Source: Notospermus geniculatus (taxonomy: Eukaryota > Nemertea > Pilidiophora > Heteronemertea > Lineidae). Taken from it: a DNA stretch of 64,000 nucleotides. The notes beneath the pieces are model-generated. The model did no database searches and was not told where the DNA came from. It saw only the letters and a list, made by a program, of their open reading frames with translations. Location: NCBI GenBank assembly GCA_002633025.1, contig NMRB01000178.1, forward strand, positions 6,964-70,963, given 5' to 3'. A program made the translations under genes and the position numbers. Within the stretch, counting starts at the first letter, position 1. Every line of letters begins with the position of its first letter. Of this stretch, positions 1-11,200 are shown piece after piece.

Positions 1-150
1 ATGTCACGTCAGCGGCGCCCACGACATAACTCTGTTGGCGTGAAATGGCAAACTTTTGAGGCTCAAATGATTGAATTCCATGGTGATTGCGGCCAGGTCC
101 CTAAGTCTATTTTCAAACTGCTTAGAGATTTAAAAACTAGAGATTCTTGA
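1..150 (+). CDS. Unidentified open frame at window edge
   Basis: An ATG lies exactly at position 1 and the frame stays open to a TGA at 148-150, about 49 codons. The first ten residues are basic (MSRQRRPRHN). The frame may continue upstream of the window, so it could be the last exon of a gene outside it or chance. No family is recognised and no clear splice site bounds it. Confidence 0.15.
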   Translation: MSRQRRPRHNSVGVKWQTFEAQMIEFHGDCGQVPKSIFKLLRDLKTRDS

Positions 151-688
151 CTTCTCAATGGTAGTTGAAATGTTTCAAACGGATAGATAAGTGCGAAGCA
201 GTCGGCCTTCAAACTGGGCACACATTTTTCCCAATTTGTAAACATGGTCCCCAACTAAAATCACAGATCTGTAGGCCTAGCCTAACACGATAGGCCTATA
301 TTCAGGAAGAATTTTGAGTTTTTTTCAATGAATGCTGAATTTGTACCGGTAATTCTGGAAAAAATGTAGGCTACCGGTAGGCCTAGGGTAGGCCTATGTT
401 GATGTGGTCTCACAGTAGCCTACAGAGTCACGGTTTACCGTGATGGTGTAGACTGTTGATTGATAACTGTGCTGTTGATCTGTTGATGGCTGGCTCATGC
501 CAGTGGCGATCGCCGATGCACTGCACTGCAGTCAGTGAGGGCAGGCCTAGCTAGCTACATGCACTAAGCAAGGCGCCTAGGACTATGGGCTAGGCCTATA
601 ACTATCAGCTAGGGCAGGCCTGTGCATGCGTAGAAGGAAGGATCTAGGCCTAGGTACCGGTACTGGTAGGCTAGACAGCCGAAGTAAG

Positions 689-1160
689 TAGGGCCTAGGC
701 TACTAGGCAGGCCGATAGCCGGATAGGGGGCGTAGGCATACCTATCGGTAAACCTAGGCCTATGGCTAGGGCTATTACCATCACTTTTTCTTTCAACTTT
801 TAAATTTTTATTTATTTGCCACTTTTTAGAGACCGTATGCCTGCGAGTTTCATGGATGTGAAAAAGCATATGCCAGGTATGCCCACCTTGTGCGTCACAA
901 GGAACATGCACATTATGGAAGTCAGAAGAGGACAACAGCATTTTTGTGAGTATTTAAAAAACAATATTTCAGTCAAGGGGTTTTTATTTCTTCTTTGATT
1001 CTTACTCAATGACTTCTAATACTGTGGGCCTAGGCCAGGTCCAATTGAAGTGCGTATTGAGAATTAATACATTTCAGGGGTTAACCTTATCTCATAAGGT
1101 CAGTTCTAGCTCCAAACTTTTTCATCTTTAATCCTTACTTGTTTATTTTAGATGTCCACA
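689..1160 (+). pseudogene. Partial duplicate of TFIIIA exon 2 with flanking introns
   Basis: This segment repeats 1781-2050 plus 3805-4016, the 3' part of TFIIIA intron 1, exon 2, intron 2 and the first bases of exon 3. Similarity stops abruptly after the exon 3 start (GATGTCCACA, to 1160). The orphan exon is 830-945, 116 nt, with its AG acceptor and GTGAGT donor intact. It encodes the same finger 2 as the functional exon, because the two base differences I see are both silent third-position changes (TGT/TGC, TAT/TAC). It lies upstream of the coding start, so it is probably not used unless an upstream promoter exists. It lacks the transposon present in the other copy and so preserves the pre-insertion site. 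Confidence 0.8.
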
Positions 1161-1493
1161 GATTGTCCGCCATGATGGTTTTTACAAGCAAAACGTACCA
1201 TCTGGACCAGACTCTAAAATTGAAAATTGCAGAGTCTGGTGGCACGAGACTAGAGTGGTGTCAGTCGCTCCGCGGGAAGCTACTCCAGCGCCGCGCGTGG
1301 CGACTGACTGAGTGAGTCTACCCATACTAATGCAATGTAGTTAATGGGAAATTCAATAGGTGGCAGCACGCTATAAAATAATCTCGCGCAGCAAAACGTG
1401 TTGTGTTGTATTGTAGGCCTACCGCTTAGGGTAGGGTAGGCCTACTGAGGGATTCTGTATTCACAATCTGATAACTTGTGCCAGAAATACAAT

Positions 1494-4400
1494 ATGGCTG
1501 CACCCATGGAAACATCAAATTTGTCAATTTTTCAGGGAAAAGTCAGCAAAGCACATGTTTGTTTGCATGATAATTGTGGAAAATCATTTTCTCGCAAAGA
1601 TCGATTAGAGATTCACCAAAGAGCCCACACTGGAGAGGTAGGCCTCCTACATGTCCTAGGCCCTAGCCTCCTACGTAGGCCTAGGCCTGTCTAAAACTTA
1701 AAAGGCCTGAGAATAAGTGGCAGGACAAGGACATTACGTCAGGTGCCTATAAAAACGTTATTCTCAGGCTTGGACCTTGGTAGGGCCTAGACTACTAGGC
1801 CGATAGCCGGCGGATAGGGGGCGTAGGCCTACCTAGCGGTAAACCTAGGCCTATGGCTAGGCCAGGGCTATTACCATCACTTTTTCTTTCAACTTTTAAA
1901 TTTTTATTTATATTTGCCACTTTTTAGAGACCGTATGCCTGCGAGTTTCATGGATGCGAAAAAGCATATGCCAGGTATGCCCACCTTGTGCGTCACAAGG
2001 AACATGCACATTACGGAAGTCAGAAGAGGACAACAGCATTTTTGTGAGTACAGTAGAACTCGCGTAACTCGGTACCTTCGGGACTGGGAATTTTTTGACG
2101 ACTTACAAGAAGGACGAGTAAAGATAACTCGTCATGATGACGACTTGCATGTAACTCGTCAAAATGACGACTTGCAGTCTAACTCATCAGTGACGACTTG
2201 ATGTTGATGTCTGTGCTGGGAATTCCTGGTTTCCCTGCATTGTACATGTGCACGTACGTCTATACATCATTTTTGATCTGTGTGGGCTGCAGAAACAGGC
2301 TTACTGGAGTTTACGCAAAAACGCAATGACGAAAAAAACGCAAAAACCGAGGGAGTAATCATTATTTTCATCGCTATCTTTTCCTGTTCAACCACGCACC
2401 AATTCCATGTAGACCGTCAGTTCTGCCGCGAAGACAAACAGCTGGGCCGCCCAATGCTGTAGCAACCTGTAGGCCTACATGTATTCGGCCCACAATAAAC
2501 CTAGCTACACGTTATTTCCCACAATTTTACCAAATGTCCCGAAATGCTAGAAAAAATTCTGCATTCAGGTCAGAAAGCGCACGCGGTCGGAACTTCATAC
2601 CGAGGGACGTCACCATGGTCACAGTGTCAACGTAGTGCCAGCGGATAGGCCTACATCAGTGCACGTCACAGCGTCATGGGGTGACGTCATGATGATCGCA
2701 CGTGCGTGCGTAAATACATAAGTTCCTACTCCACGGCATGAATGGGATAGCATTCACGCATGGAGACAGCCAGGTAGGCCCAAATTTTGATGTAGAAGCG
2801 CTGGGTTACACACTGATAGGCCTATGTTTTGTTATCACATTGCACCGGAAAGGTGGCCCGTTAAAAAGAGGTTAGGCCTACCATGGTCAAATAACCGCAT
2901 GCAATCAACGCCGTGCAGAGTAGTACGCTCTGCTGGTGGCTTCTGGAACCAAAATGGTTCAGCCGGCCTAGCTGGCATGCCTGGAGCATAATGCACAACA
3001 CTATGACTATCGGCCTGACCGACATAGACATTTTGCGATCAAACTTGGCTTGTCTAGCGTTCTATACCAAAAAATAATGGTCATCAGAGCTGTCTAGGAT
3101 GTGATGCGTGTGTTCATCATATCACATTTCGAGTTCGAAAATGCGAATCGACACTTTTTAATACGCGAAACTGAATAATGTTTACTCCCCATGCAACCTC
3201 GATTCGTGACATTTTCAACCCTATCCTGGCTGTGTAAATTCAGGTGGTGAGGTTTTTGCGTTTTTGCGTTTTGCGTTGCGTTTTTGCGTAAACTCCAGTA
3301 AGCCGCAGAAACAAGCGTGCAGCAATGAGTACTGTCGAGATAACGTACGTCTGTCAAGGGATACCATGTAGGCCTATTTCACATCAGGCCATCTGTTGGG
3401 GAAACTTTGATAGTTCAGTGTGAGGAAGGAATTGCTTCCCTGACACAATAAGTGCATCAAAACTGGACCGGACTCAAGTCGGGAGGGTTCAAGGAAACCT
3501 GTGTGGCGCGTTTCGCCAATTGCGGAATGAGGTGCAGCTGAGCGAGATTCATTGAATCGCTGATGCAACATCCGTCAAATCATTTTCCGGTGGTGACGAG
3601 TTACAGGTGTACGTTTACATGACTTTTCTATAACACGGGACTGTCAGATTAGTGACGACTTGTATTAAATGACGACTTACGAATGACGACTTGTGTGCAT
3701 ATTTTTAAATGGAATTAACGTCGTAGTTAATCGGGACTTTCTGGCAGGTGCCGACTTGTGCACAGTGACGGGTTATACGACGTCGAGTTACGCGAGTTCT
3801 ACTGTATTTAAAAAACAATATTTCATTCTAGGGTTTTTTATTTCTTCTTTGATTCTTACTCAATGACTTCTAATACTGTGGGCCTAGGCCAGGTCCAATT
3901 GAAGTGCGTATTGTGAATACATGTACATTTCAGGGGTTAACCTTATCTCATAAGGTCAGTTCTAGCTCCAAACTTTTTCATCTTTAATCCTTACTTGTTT
4001 ATTTTAGATGTCCACATGAGGAATGTGGGATGACATTTGTATCTCAGACAAATCTGCGAAGGCATCTTAAAAGAATTCATGAAAATTCGGCACCAGCATA
4101 CAAGGTGAGATGGAGGATGCTAATCGGTTGCTGCTATATCTGGAAATATTAAATCCTTGAATCAGTACCGTACTCCTTGTGCTTTCTCAACATCTGAATC
4201 ACTTTTCTTTGTCTTAAAAACGGAGAAACATTGTTTGGCTTAATTAGAATACGTATCAAAACAATTCCATGCGCTATATTCATCTTGTCTGTTGTTACAG
4301 TGTCCCCATGATGGATGTAACAAGATCTTCAAGAAACATCAGCATCTGAAAACTCATAGTTACATTCATACAAATGTCAAACCTTATAGGTGAGAACGTC

Positions 4401-5703
4401 TTCTATCAGTTACAGCATATTAGTGTCAAAATCTGGACTCCTGCTTTGGACTTGTGCAGTTAAAATGACCAATTTTAATTATTAGATTGAATACCTGTTC
4501 GGGGTTGGTGTCATTTGTTTGCTATCACCAGCAACTAATCTGGTCCTTTGATTTTCAATGCCAAAATCCCAAAATACTTGCCCAAGAGAAATCTGTATTA
4601 CCGGTAGTCTCTTGGCAGTTTTGTGATGACGTAAAAATAAACCAAGTCATTGCCTCATATCCTCATGTGCTGCAAGGAGCTCAGTGCAGAAAATTTTGGC
4701 TTTTCAGATGTGACCATGAAGGCTGCGATGCTGCATTTCTGATGCCTAGTGTACTCAAACGTCATCTTAAAGTCCATGAGGGCTATACTTGTCAGAAAGA
4801 CGGATGTGGCAAACACTTCGTAAAGTGGACACTATATCAGCAGCACTTGTCATCAGAGCACAGATCTGGTACGTACATATACATGTATTAGTTTTGCTGC
4901 TCTGGGAAAAATCATCTTTTCAGATAATCAGCTCTATGACTATGATGTCTAGAGTTGTCAAAATTTGCCGGTAGTGTTAATATGAATTTTCCTTCATTGA
5001 TGCTTTCAAATGTATTTTCCAGAACAAAAAGGTGAGTTTGACACACAAGTATGTTCTCTCTCGGTTGTCAATGGTTGATATGTCGTTCTGGTGTCCGAGA
5101 AGTGTGTTTGAAATGTATCGAATACTGGCTGTTTTCCACTTATTTCAGAAAAAGCTCCGTAAGAGGAAGAGTTCCCGTAAGATCAGTGAAGCAGCTTTGT
5201 TATCAGGTTATGATGTCAGAAAACTGTGCAAGATTGTGCCTGACCAAGAGGATGTTATTGTGCTACCAGATCCAGTTTCAATGGCTGATGACACTGTTGA
5301 GATAACTGAGGAGTGCAGTGGTCAGACTGCTGAATCAGAATCTACTCCAGTTGAAGTCACGTTGGCAGGAGAACCTGGGAGTGAACAAAACCAGACTATC
5401 CATAAATCTTGTGAAGAGGATCAAAAATATTGTGCAGAAGGTTCAAATGTGAATATTTGTGGAAACAAACCTGATGGACATATGACTGACACTAATGCTA
5501 AACTTACTGAAAATACCAGTGGTCACACCAAAACTGCTGTTGGTGACAGTAATAAGTGTATCTCAAATGACAGTGGACAGTTTAGCCCTAGAGATGACAG
5601 CAATATAGAAGGCTCTGGGGATGCTTCGAGCGCCGTGGAAGAAGTTGCTGTGAAATCGATGTGGAGTAATTTTCCATCTGCTGCTGAAATTCAAGTACCT
5701 TGA
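1494..5703 (+). CDS. GTF3A: Transcription factor IIIA, six zinc fingers (7 exons)
   Basis: TFIIIA binds the internal control region of 5S rRNA genes, recruits TFIIIC/TFIIIB for RNA polymerase III, and binds 5S rRNA. Exons: 1494-1637, 1928-2043, 4008-4104, 4301-4389, 4708-4868, 5023-5048, 5149-5703; all junctions are GT-AG and phases match, giving about 395 aa. The start ATG at 1494 has A at -3 and G at +4. C2H2 fingers (rough residues): F1 23-45, F2 53-75, F3 88-111, F4 120-142, F5 150-172, F6 177-200. Finger 6 carries the TFIIIA-typical KWTLYQQH segment and the F5-F6 join is the short HEGYTC. A basic KKLRKRKSSRK stretch follows, then an acidic, Ser/Thr-rich tail. Vertebrate TFIIIA has nine fingers; fingers 7-9 are missing and no exon for them is visible between 4868 and 5149. 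Exon 6 (26 nt) is the least certain, but its GTATGT donor is the one that keeps frame. Confidence 0.85.
1781..2050 (+). repeat. Second copy of the TFIIIA tandem duplication (5' part)
   Basis: This is the functional copy of the segment duplicated at 689-1160. It holds the end of intron 1 and exon 2, and continues at 3805-4016 after the transposon. The copies differ by scattered substitutions and small indels, mainly in TAGGCCTA-rich intron sequence. Confidence 0.8.
2051..3804. mobile_element. Non-autonomous pogo/Tigger-like element in TFIIIA intron 2
   Basis: Perfect 21-bp terminal inverted repeats (left begins CAGTAGAACTCGCGTAACTC; right 3784-3804) are flanked by TA target duplications at 2049-2050 and 3805-3806. 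The orphan duplicate has the uninterrupted site (GTGAGTATTTAAA, from 946), proving insertion at TA. The subterminal regions carry repeated GACGACTTG/AACTCGTC words. No transposase frame is visible, so it is non-autonomous. Without the nested element it is about 738 bp. The TA target and CAGTAGAA termini fit the Tc1/mariner-pogo group. Confidence 0.9.
2298..3304. mobile_element. Nested element with 9-bp target duplication (Mutator-like)
   Basis: 29-bp perfect terminal inverted repeats begin GGCTTACTGGAGTTTACGCA on both ends, followed by GCAAAAACG-type tandem words. The element is flanked by the 9-bp direct repeat GCAGAAACA at 2289-2297 and 3305-3313. A 9-bp duplication is usual for Mutator-like elements; the family name is inference because no transposase is present. 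It lies wholly inside the pogo-like element and is therefore younger. Length 1007 bp. Confidence 0.85.
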
Positions 5704-5954
5704 TCTGTAATTAATGTTTCACGCTATTAAGGAAGGGCGTTCATTGCCATGTTTGTGCTTTTTAGACATGCAAAGCCTTTGTTATTACCATTCATGTATG
5801 TGCTCAAATTCAGTGGTACAGTGGTGCCAATTCAGCATGGGATGCTCATATTGCTTTTATTCTGAAAGGCAGAATGTTAACCACCACGATAGTGGAAGTC
5901 AAAAATCTTTCACTGCCATATTTGTTGAAACATGTTAAGTTTTAACTGTCTGAA

Positions 5955-5960
5955 AATAAA
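5955..5960 (+). promoter_or_regulatory. Polyadenylation signal of TFIIIA
   Basis: AATAAA lies about 250 bases after the TGA stop of the TFIIIA gene, in an AT-rich 3' region. No other AATAAA lies between the stop and this site. Confidence 0.6.
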
Positions 5961-6469
5961 CACCACAATCCTGGATTTGACCTTCAGATCTTTCTTATTG
6001 ACCACCTAATGTTGTTGTAGAATTTTCGATCTATTAGAAGGTCTTCTGCATGTACTAGATATTGTACATGTATTGATGACACATCACATCAGGAGGACCT
6101 GCATCATATAATGAGGTCATCACCATTTCTCCACGGAAAGATGTCGCTGCGACCGTATCAAGCCTTTTCATTGTCTTCAGGACATCATCTTCGTGGCAAA
6201 ACGACGTGCGAGCATGAAGCCACAACGTCACAGTGGTGTGATCGTTGACGTTCTGTACAACGTCACAGTGGAAAAGTTGATACAGTCGCAGTGCCATCAA
6301 ATGGTAGAAAAATAATGGCTACAACAACCCCATTATGTGTCCGTGCACAAGGAAAACGTCTCAACGAGAAATAAGTTCATTTTCATGAGACATTTATTGC
6401 AAAATATATACAGTCATTCTCATATGTACTACACATATCGTGCTCAATAGTTTCTCCTCAGGCTCACCA

Positions 6470-6615
6470 AAGCTAGCAGCATACTTAACCACTTTTGTTG
6501 ATCATTGGCAATTTTCGTGGTGCGCCACGAAAATGGGCATGTTTGCGGTGGGTGGCAACCACCACGAAAATAGCCTGTATGAGCAACGAAAGTACATGTA
6601 GTGTGCTGCTAGCTT
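6470..6615. repeat. Foldback MITE-like repeat
   Basis: Terminal inverted repeats AAGCTAGCAGCA...TGCTGCTAGCTT, with internal inverted TTTTCGTGGTG words on both arms. About 146 bp; no clear target duplication. Confidence 0.65.
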
Positions 6616-6814
6616 AAGGGTGACACGGTGAATTTCTCCCAATTTGCTTTAATACAAAGGGTGAAGTCAACTCCCACACATAGTTTGACATATGCACACC
6701 TCACATATAGCTTACCGGGTAATATTTCTGCACCATTCTCGATGAATCTGCAGTTGTAGCAGTCTCATGAACAGCATACCTACAAAGCCGAAGCATATTT
6801 CTGAGCTGTATATA

Positions 6815-7222
6815 CCGTAGAATCGGAGTTTGACATCACTTCTGCAGGTCAGCCCACTTCATTACTATGACAGTCACATGGTTGCATATTGATAACCTGT
6901 AATACAAGCTGCTTTCTGATTGGTTTACCAACACAAATAGGCCAGTGGTCATTCACAATGAACCCCATTAAAACCGACACATGAAATGTGACATTGGCAG
7001 TAGGCCTGTTGCGTAATGTTGTAATAGAGGTTACCAACTGCAATCATTTTCTGAACATAGGATCATGCCGTCTATCCCGCAATGATTTGTGAACTAAAGC
7101 TTAGGTCTCATCAGTTTATGCATTGATAGGAAAAGCGACACATATTCAATGAACCACCCACCCGGCCAAAGTGGGCTGGACATTCCCATACCTGAAGTGA
7201 TGTCTTAACTCCGATTCTACAG
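6815..7222. mobile_element. TA-flanked foldback element, pogo-like termini
   Basis: Ends are CCGTAGAATCGGAGTT on the left and AACTCCGATTCTACAG on the right, with TA at 6813-6814 and 7223-7224. The inner arms also match (ACATCACTTC, AGCCCACTT). The termini resemble those of the element at 2051-3804 (CMGTAGAA), suggesting the same Tc1/mariner-pogo group. No transposase frame; about 408 bp. Confidence 0.7.
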
Positions 7223-7873
7223 TACTACAACATGCCCATGTACTACATGTACATGTAACAGGAAGTGAATATCACAAACAAAGAGAAAGTAGCACCATTG
7301 ATTCATTCATTGATCGTCTGATTGGTCATAGAAGAACATGAAAAAGAACAGACAAGACAGGACAGCTGCAAAAACTAGTATTTAAAATCCGAGTCAACTG
7401 AACAACAAGAGGTTCATGGGCCTTGCGCTGAGCTGACTATGACCTGCCAACTCAAGAGGTTGAAACAGGGGAAAAGAGGACAAGTACGAATAATTCACCT
7501 GTGGACCCTAGGACAATGGTGCTGTCGGCTTGAAAAGAACTATCATGAATGAACAGCAGCTCAGGCCTACGTTCCTAACAACAGTCTTACATTTAATCTA
7601 CCACATTTTAGTGCACACCACATTTTATGAATTTGACATGGAACGTCCAAATCCATCTATAACACACAGAAACAAACAACTTAAACAATTTCGATAAAAT
7701 TCCTGACACTGCATCTTCTAGTTTACATGTTCATCATTCATTAGCAGTAATGTTATAAAAATGGGTGTAGATTGTGTTGTTAAAACCCCACAAAGAGATC
7801 AAATTACATCCAAATAATATAAAATAACATGACATCCTTTGATATCTGTATAGCATTAACTGGTAAATGTATT

Positions 7874-8060
7874 AAAATGTTACATGTATGGGTTTCATCA
7901 TTATGCAACAACCAAGCACAATACATCTATTGGTATTGTCGAGAACTCTACTACATGTATGTGAACTGGTACATGTATCTAAAATGTTATGGGTTTCATC
8001 ATTATGCCACAACGAAGCACAATACATCTATGGACATTTTCGAGACCTCTACTAATGATA
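7874..8060. repeat. Tandem duplication, period about 107 bp
   Basis: Two diverged copies begin AAAATGTT at 7874 and 7981 and share GGGTTTCATCATTATGC and AGCACAATACATCTAT. It lies in the probable 3'UTR of the minus-strand transporter. Confidence 0.7.
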
Positions 8061-8225
8061 AAATGGCAATTCCAAAGGTTTATGGGGACACCAACAATCA
8101 GTCACAAATCAAGCACATACATAATTGAGAAATCAAGAACATGGTGCACATAATTATAATACGGTCACATTATTCTGGATTAAAATCAAGTACACAAGAA
8201 GTTCAATAAAATCTCGAGTAAAAAA

Positions 8226-11200
8226 CTATGTACCTTTTGAAAATGCCTCAATTATTTCCTTCAACGACACAAATGTTCCAGCCACAAATCCTGTAAATCC
8301 AAAAGCTATGATCAACATGTCTTTAACAAAGTAAATCCAATATTTTTTCCCCATTTTTTCGTCCCGCCAGTGCGTGACCAACTCAATGATTGGTGGGAAA
8401 ATGAGCGCGAGGGATGAACTACTCAGTGCACCAATCAGAGAAATGAGCAACTCAAGATGTGGAATCACAGACGCCAATGCAACTGAAAAGGAAAAGGAGA
8501 GAAATCAGGATACTCATAGAGTATATCGGTTTGTGCTTTTTTTCGTTGCTGCATTCGGTTGTTGGCCCCAATTTCCAGCACATGTACAATCAATGTAAGT
8601 GGTCTCCGCCATGGTCCAAGTTCCTTAGATGTGACATCACTCTCAAGCTACGTATCCTGTAGAAGGATACTGACATTTGATTATGGACCATCCATGTCTG
8701 AAGAAATCTAGGTTTACAATCAAATTGGTGTTGTAAAAAAATGCTCTTGCTAATATTCAAGGCATGTGACTGACGAACATTTTGAGGCCTGAAAATGTTG
8801 ATGATTTGTGTAAACTTACATGTAAATAGCACCATAAATGTCCTAAAGAAGTATTCTCCTATAATTTTCCACCGCGCTGAGGTTATCTTTGACTCAATGG
8901 GAGGCCATAAGATACAGATGGGTACATAGAACTGTAAGCCGTAGCTGATGAACAGAGCTATCGGAAACATGATCTTCACAGATAAATAAAGCCTGGAAAA
9001 GAGAGAGTATCCGTATGCAATCCAGGGCACTGCAAAACCGGCAGAGCCATGCAACACTAGACTTCAAATGCAGTTTTACTGAAATGCTCAACCTTTCTTT
9101 AGCAGAACTCAACGTCAACTTGGGTAGGGTATACAACTTCAGCACAAAACTTGCATATACAATGCATCGTAATACATACACATGCATGCAAGTGCACATA
9201 TGTCAGCACTATCTTACCATTCGTCTGTAGGCAAGTTCAAGGTAATGCTCCCCTGCACTTTATCACCACATTTCAGGTAACCAAAGAAACCGACTGCAGT
9301 GTACAAAGCGATGACAATTGCCATGCCTGTGTTGAGGACACCAGTGAGACCCATGAAATCCTTTGGCGTTTGCATCTTGTTTTCGATCGGTATCACCTGA
9401 AATTAATAACAACCTGATTCTCAATAAGAACACAATACATCTCTTCTGGAGATAAAACAATATTGCAAAGTAAATGCGGACTTGGATGGCAACCTGACAT
9501 TCTGAAGACTATGCCACTGCTTCGACAACTAAGCTATTTTGAAATCATGATAAGTGTACTTACCAAACTAATACCTTCAAAAGCAAAAACTACAGAGCCA
9601 AAGAAGAGCGGTATACGTCCAAAATCTGCCACCAGAGGGAAGTCAGTTACCGGCCGAAAATCCTGGACACAGTAGACAAGGATTATGACTATACTTGTCA
9701 TCGTCAGAATGTTGGCAAAAATGGCAAAGGGAGCGAGTGACTTGAGGTTTTTGATGAACGAAAAAGGAATGAGGAAGACGAGTAGGGCAGCCATGTAGGC
9801 TTGAACTGGTGCATCACTTGGTGGGTGGAATGCCTCCACGAACTGAAAGAGAATGAAAAAGAAACATTATCTCATCATTTTTCACATCTATTTGTGTGCA
9901 GGTCTAGGAAAATGCGGCGGATGTCAGATTGCTTGTGCATTGATCTGCTAGGCCTAGCTACTGTTTACCTGTTACGTAATAGGCCTACATGTCAACTATT
10001 GCAATGCGTGGGTTCAGCAAGGCCATTAACACTTTCCTCAAGTGCGACATCTGCCGAGTTTTCCTAGACCGCCACACATTTTGTATCAATCGGCAACGTC
10101 TCCTTCAAGATTTTTTTGTCAAAGAAAGGGGGATTTCAGAAATCATCTATCAAGCGAAAGGATTGTTCCTCGAATATATGCAATAAAACATATCTTTCAC
10201 TTACCAGTCGAACATTTTCCCCAATGAACAAAACATACACACAACAGAATCCTATCTGAGTTATATTCAGACAAATCAATGCTAGAACTCTGAAATGAAA
10301 GGCATATTGCTGTTGTGAATAAATCAACTGAAAACACAGCCAACCCAGGTCTCTGCTTATATTTTACAAAACTGGAGAGTTCCAAGTCTTGGTTACAAAT
10401 GAGAAAGCTTGAAACTACGAGAGAATCAGTAAGACAACATGGTGTTGTTTTTTTCTCCAATAACACTAGCAGAGAACAGGTCAGTCTCAACATGACCTGA
10501 ACCAGAGGCAGATGAATCATTCTGCAGAGTTCACTTACTTCATTATTTTTCGTAATTTATTGAAAGGCGGAGGAGCAATTTCAAAACAGATTTCGAGGAC
10601 GTCTTCGTAGTCTACACCCTGTTTACGAGTTCTGAAACAAGTAAAGGAGTGTAATCTTCCCTGATGTCATGGACAAGGGAAACATGACACATTAAAAACA
10701 TTGTATCAGGGTTACATTTTTGTGGGCCATAAAAATTATTGTTTATTATTTTCATTTTGTTTGTTTGTGTCAGGTCATTCTTTGTCTTATGAGAAATTTG
10801 TTGGTGGTATGCACTCTAGAAATTCTTTTGATACCGAAAGTATTCAATTTGGTGGGTTGGCATGTCCCACCCAAAAGTCCAAAATAACATAATGTGAACA
10901 TCCATGTTTACAAACATTGAATGAAAATGATGAATCATGATACACTGCAAGTATCTTTAACAGTCATGAACCTTGTAACTATGAAAGACCTGAAAATACT
11001 CATCATTAAGCTTTTGTACTCACTTTTCTTTGATGTAATGTGCACAGTTGATTAACATGTTCATGCAATGGACTGCAATTATTCCAACAACTACAATCCC
11101 AACTGTTCCCAGCTGAAAATAAAAGCGCATTGGTAATGAACTCAGAACTGCCGAAAAGATCAACACACATAAGGCTACATGTACGTGCTCTTAGAGCCCT

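Larger units (their letters stand above)
5961..8225. other. Intergenic and 3'UTR region between TFIIIA and SLC36
   Basis: The two genes converge here. I see no coding gene. The region holds two foldback elements (6470-6615, 6815-7222) and a tandem duplication (7874-8060). The part nearest 8226 is probably the 3'UTR of the minus-strand transporter. Confidence 0.6.

Noticed and set aside
5032-5148. Upstream extension of the last TFIIIA exon from an ATG at 5032
   Set aside because: A good acceptor (TATTTCAG) at 5141-5148 and phase continuity from 5023-5048 explain the frame; the extension has no zinc-finger residues.
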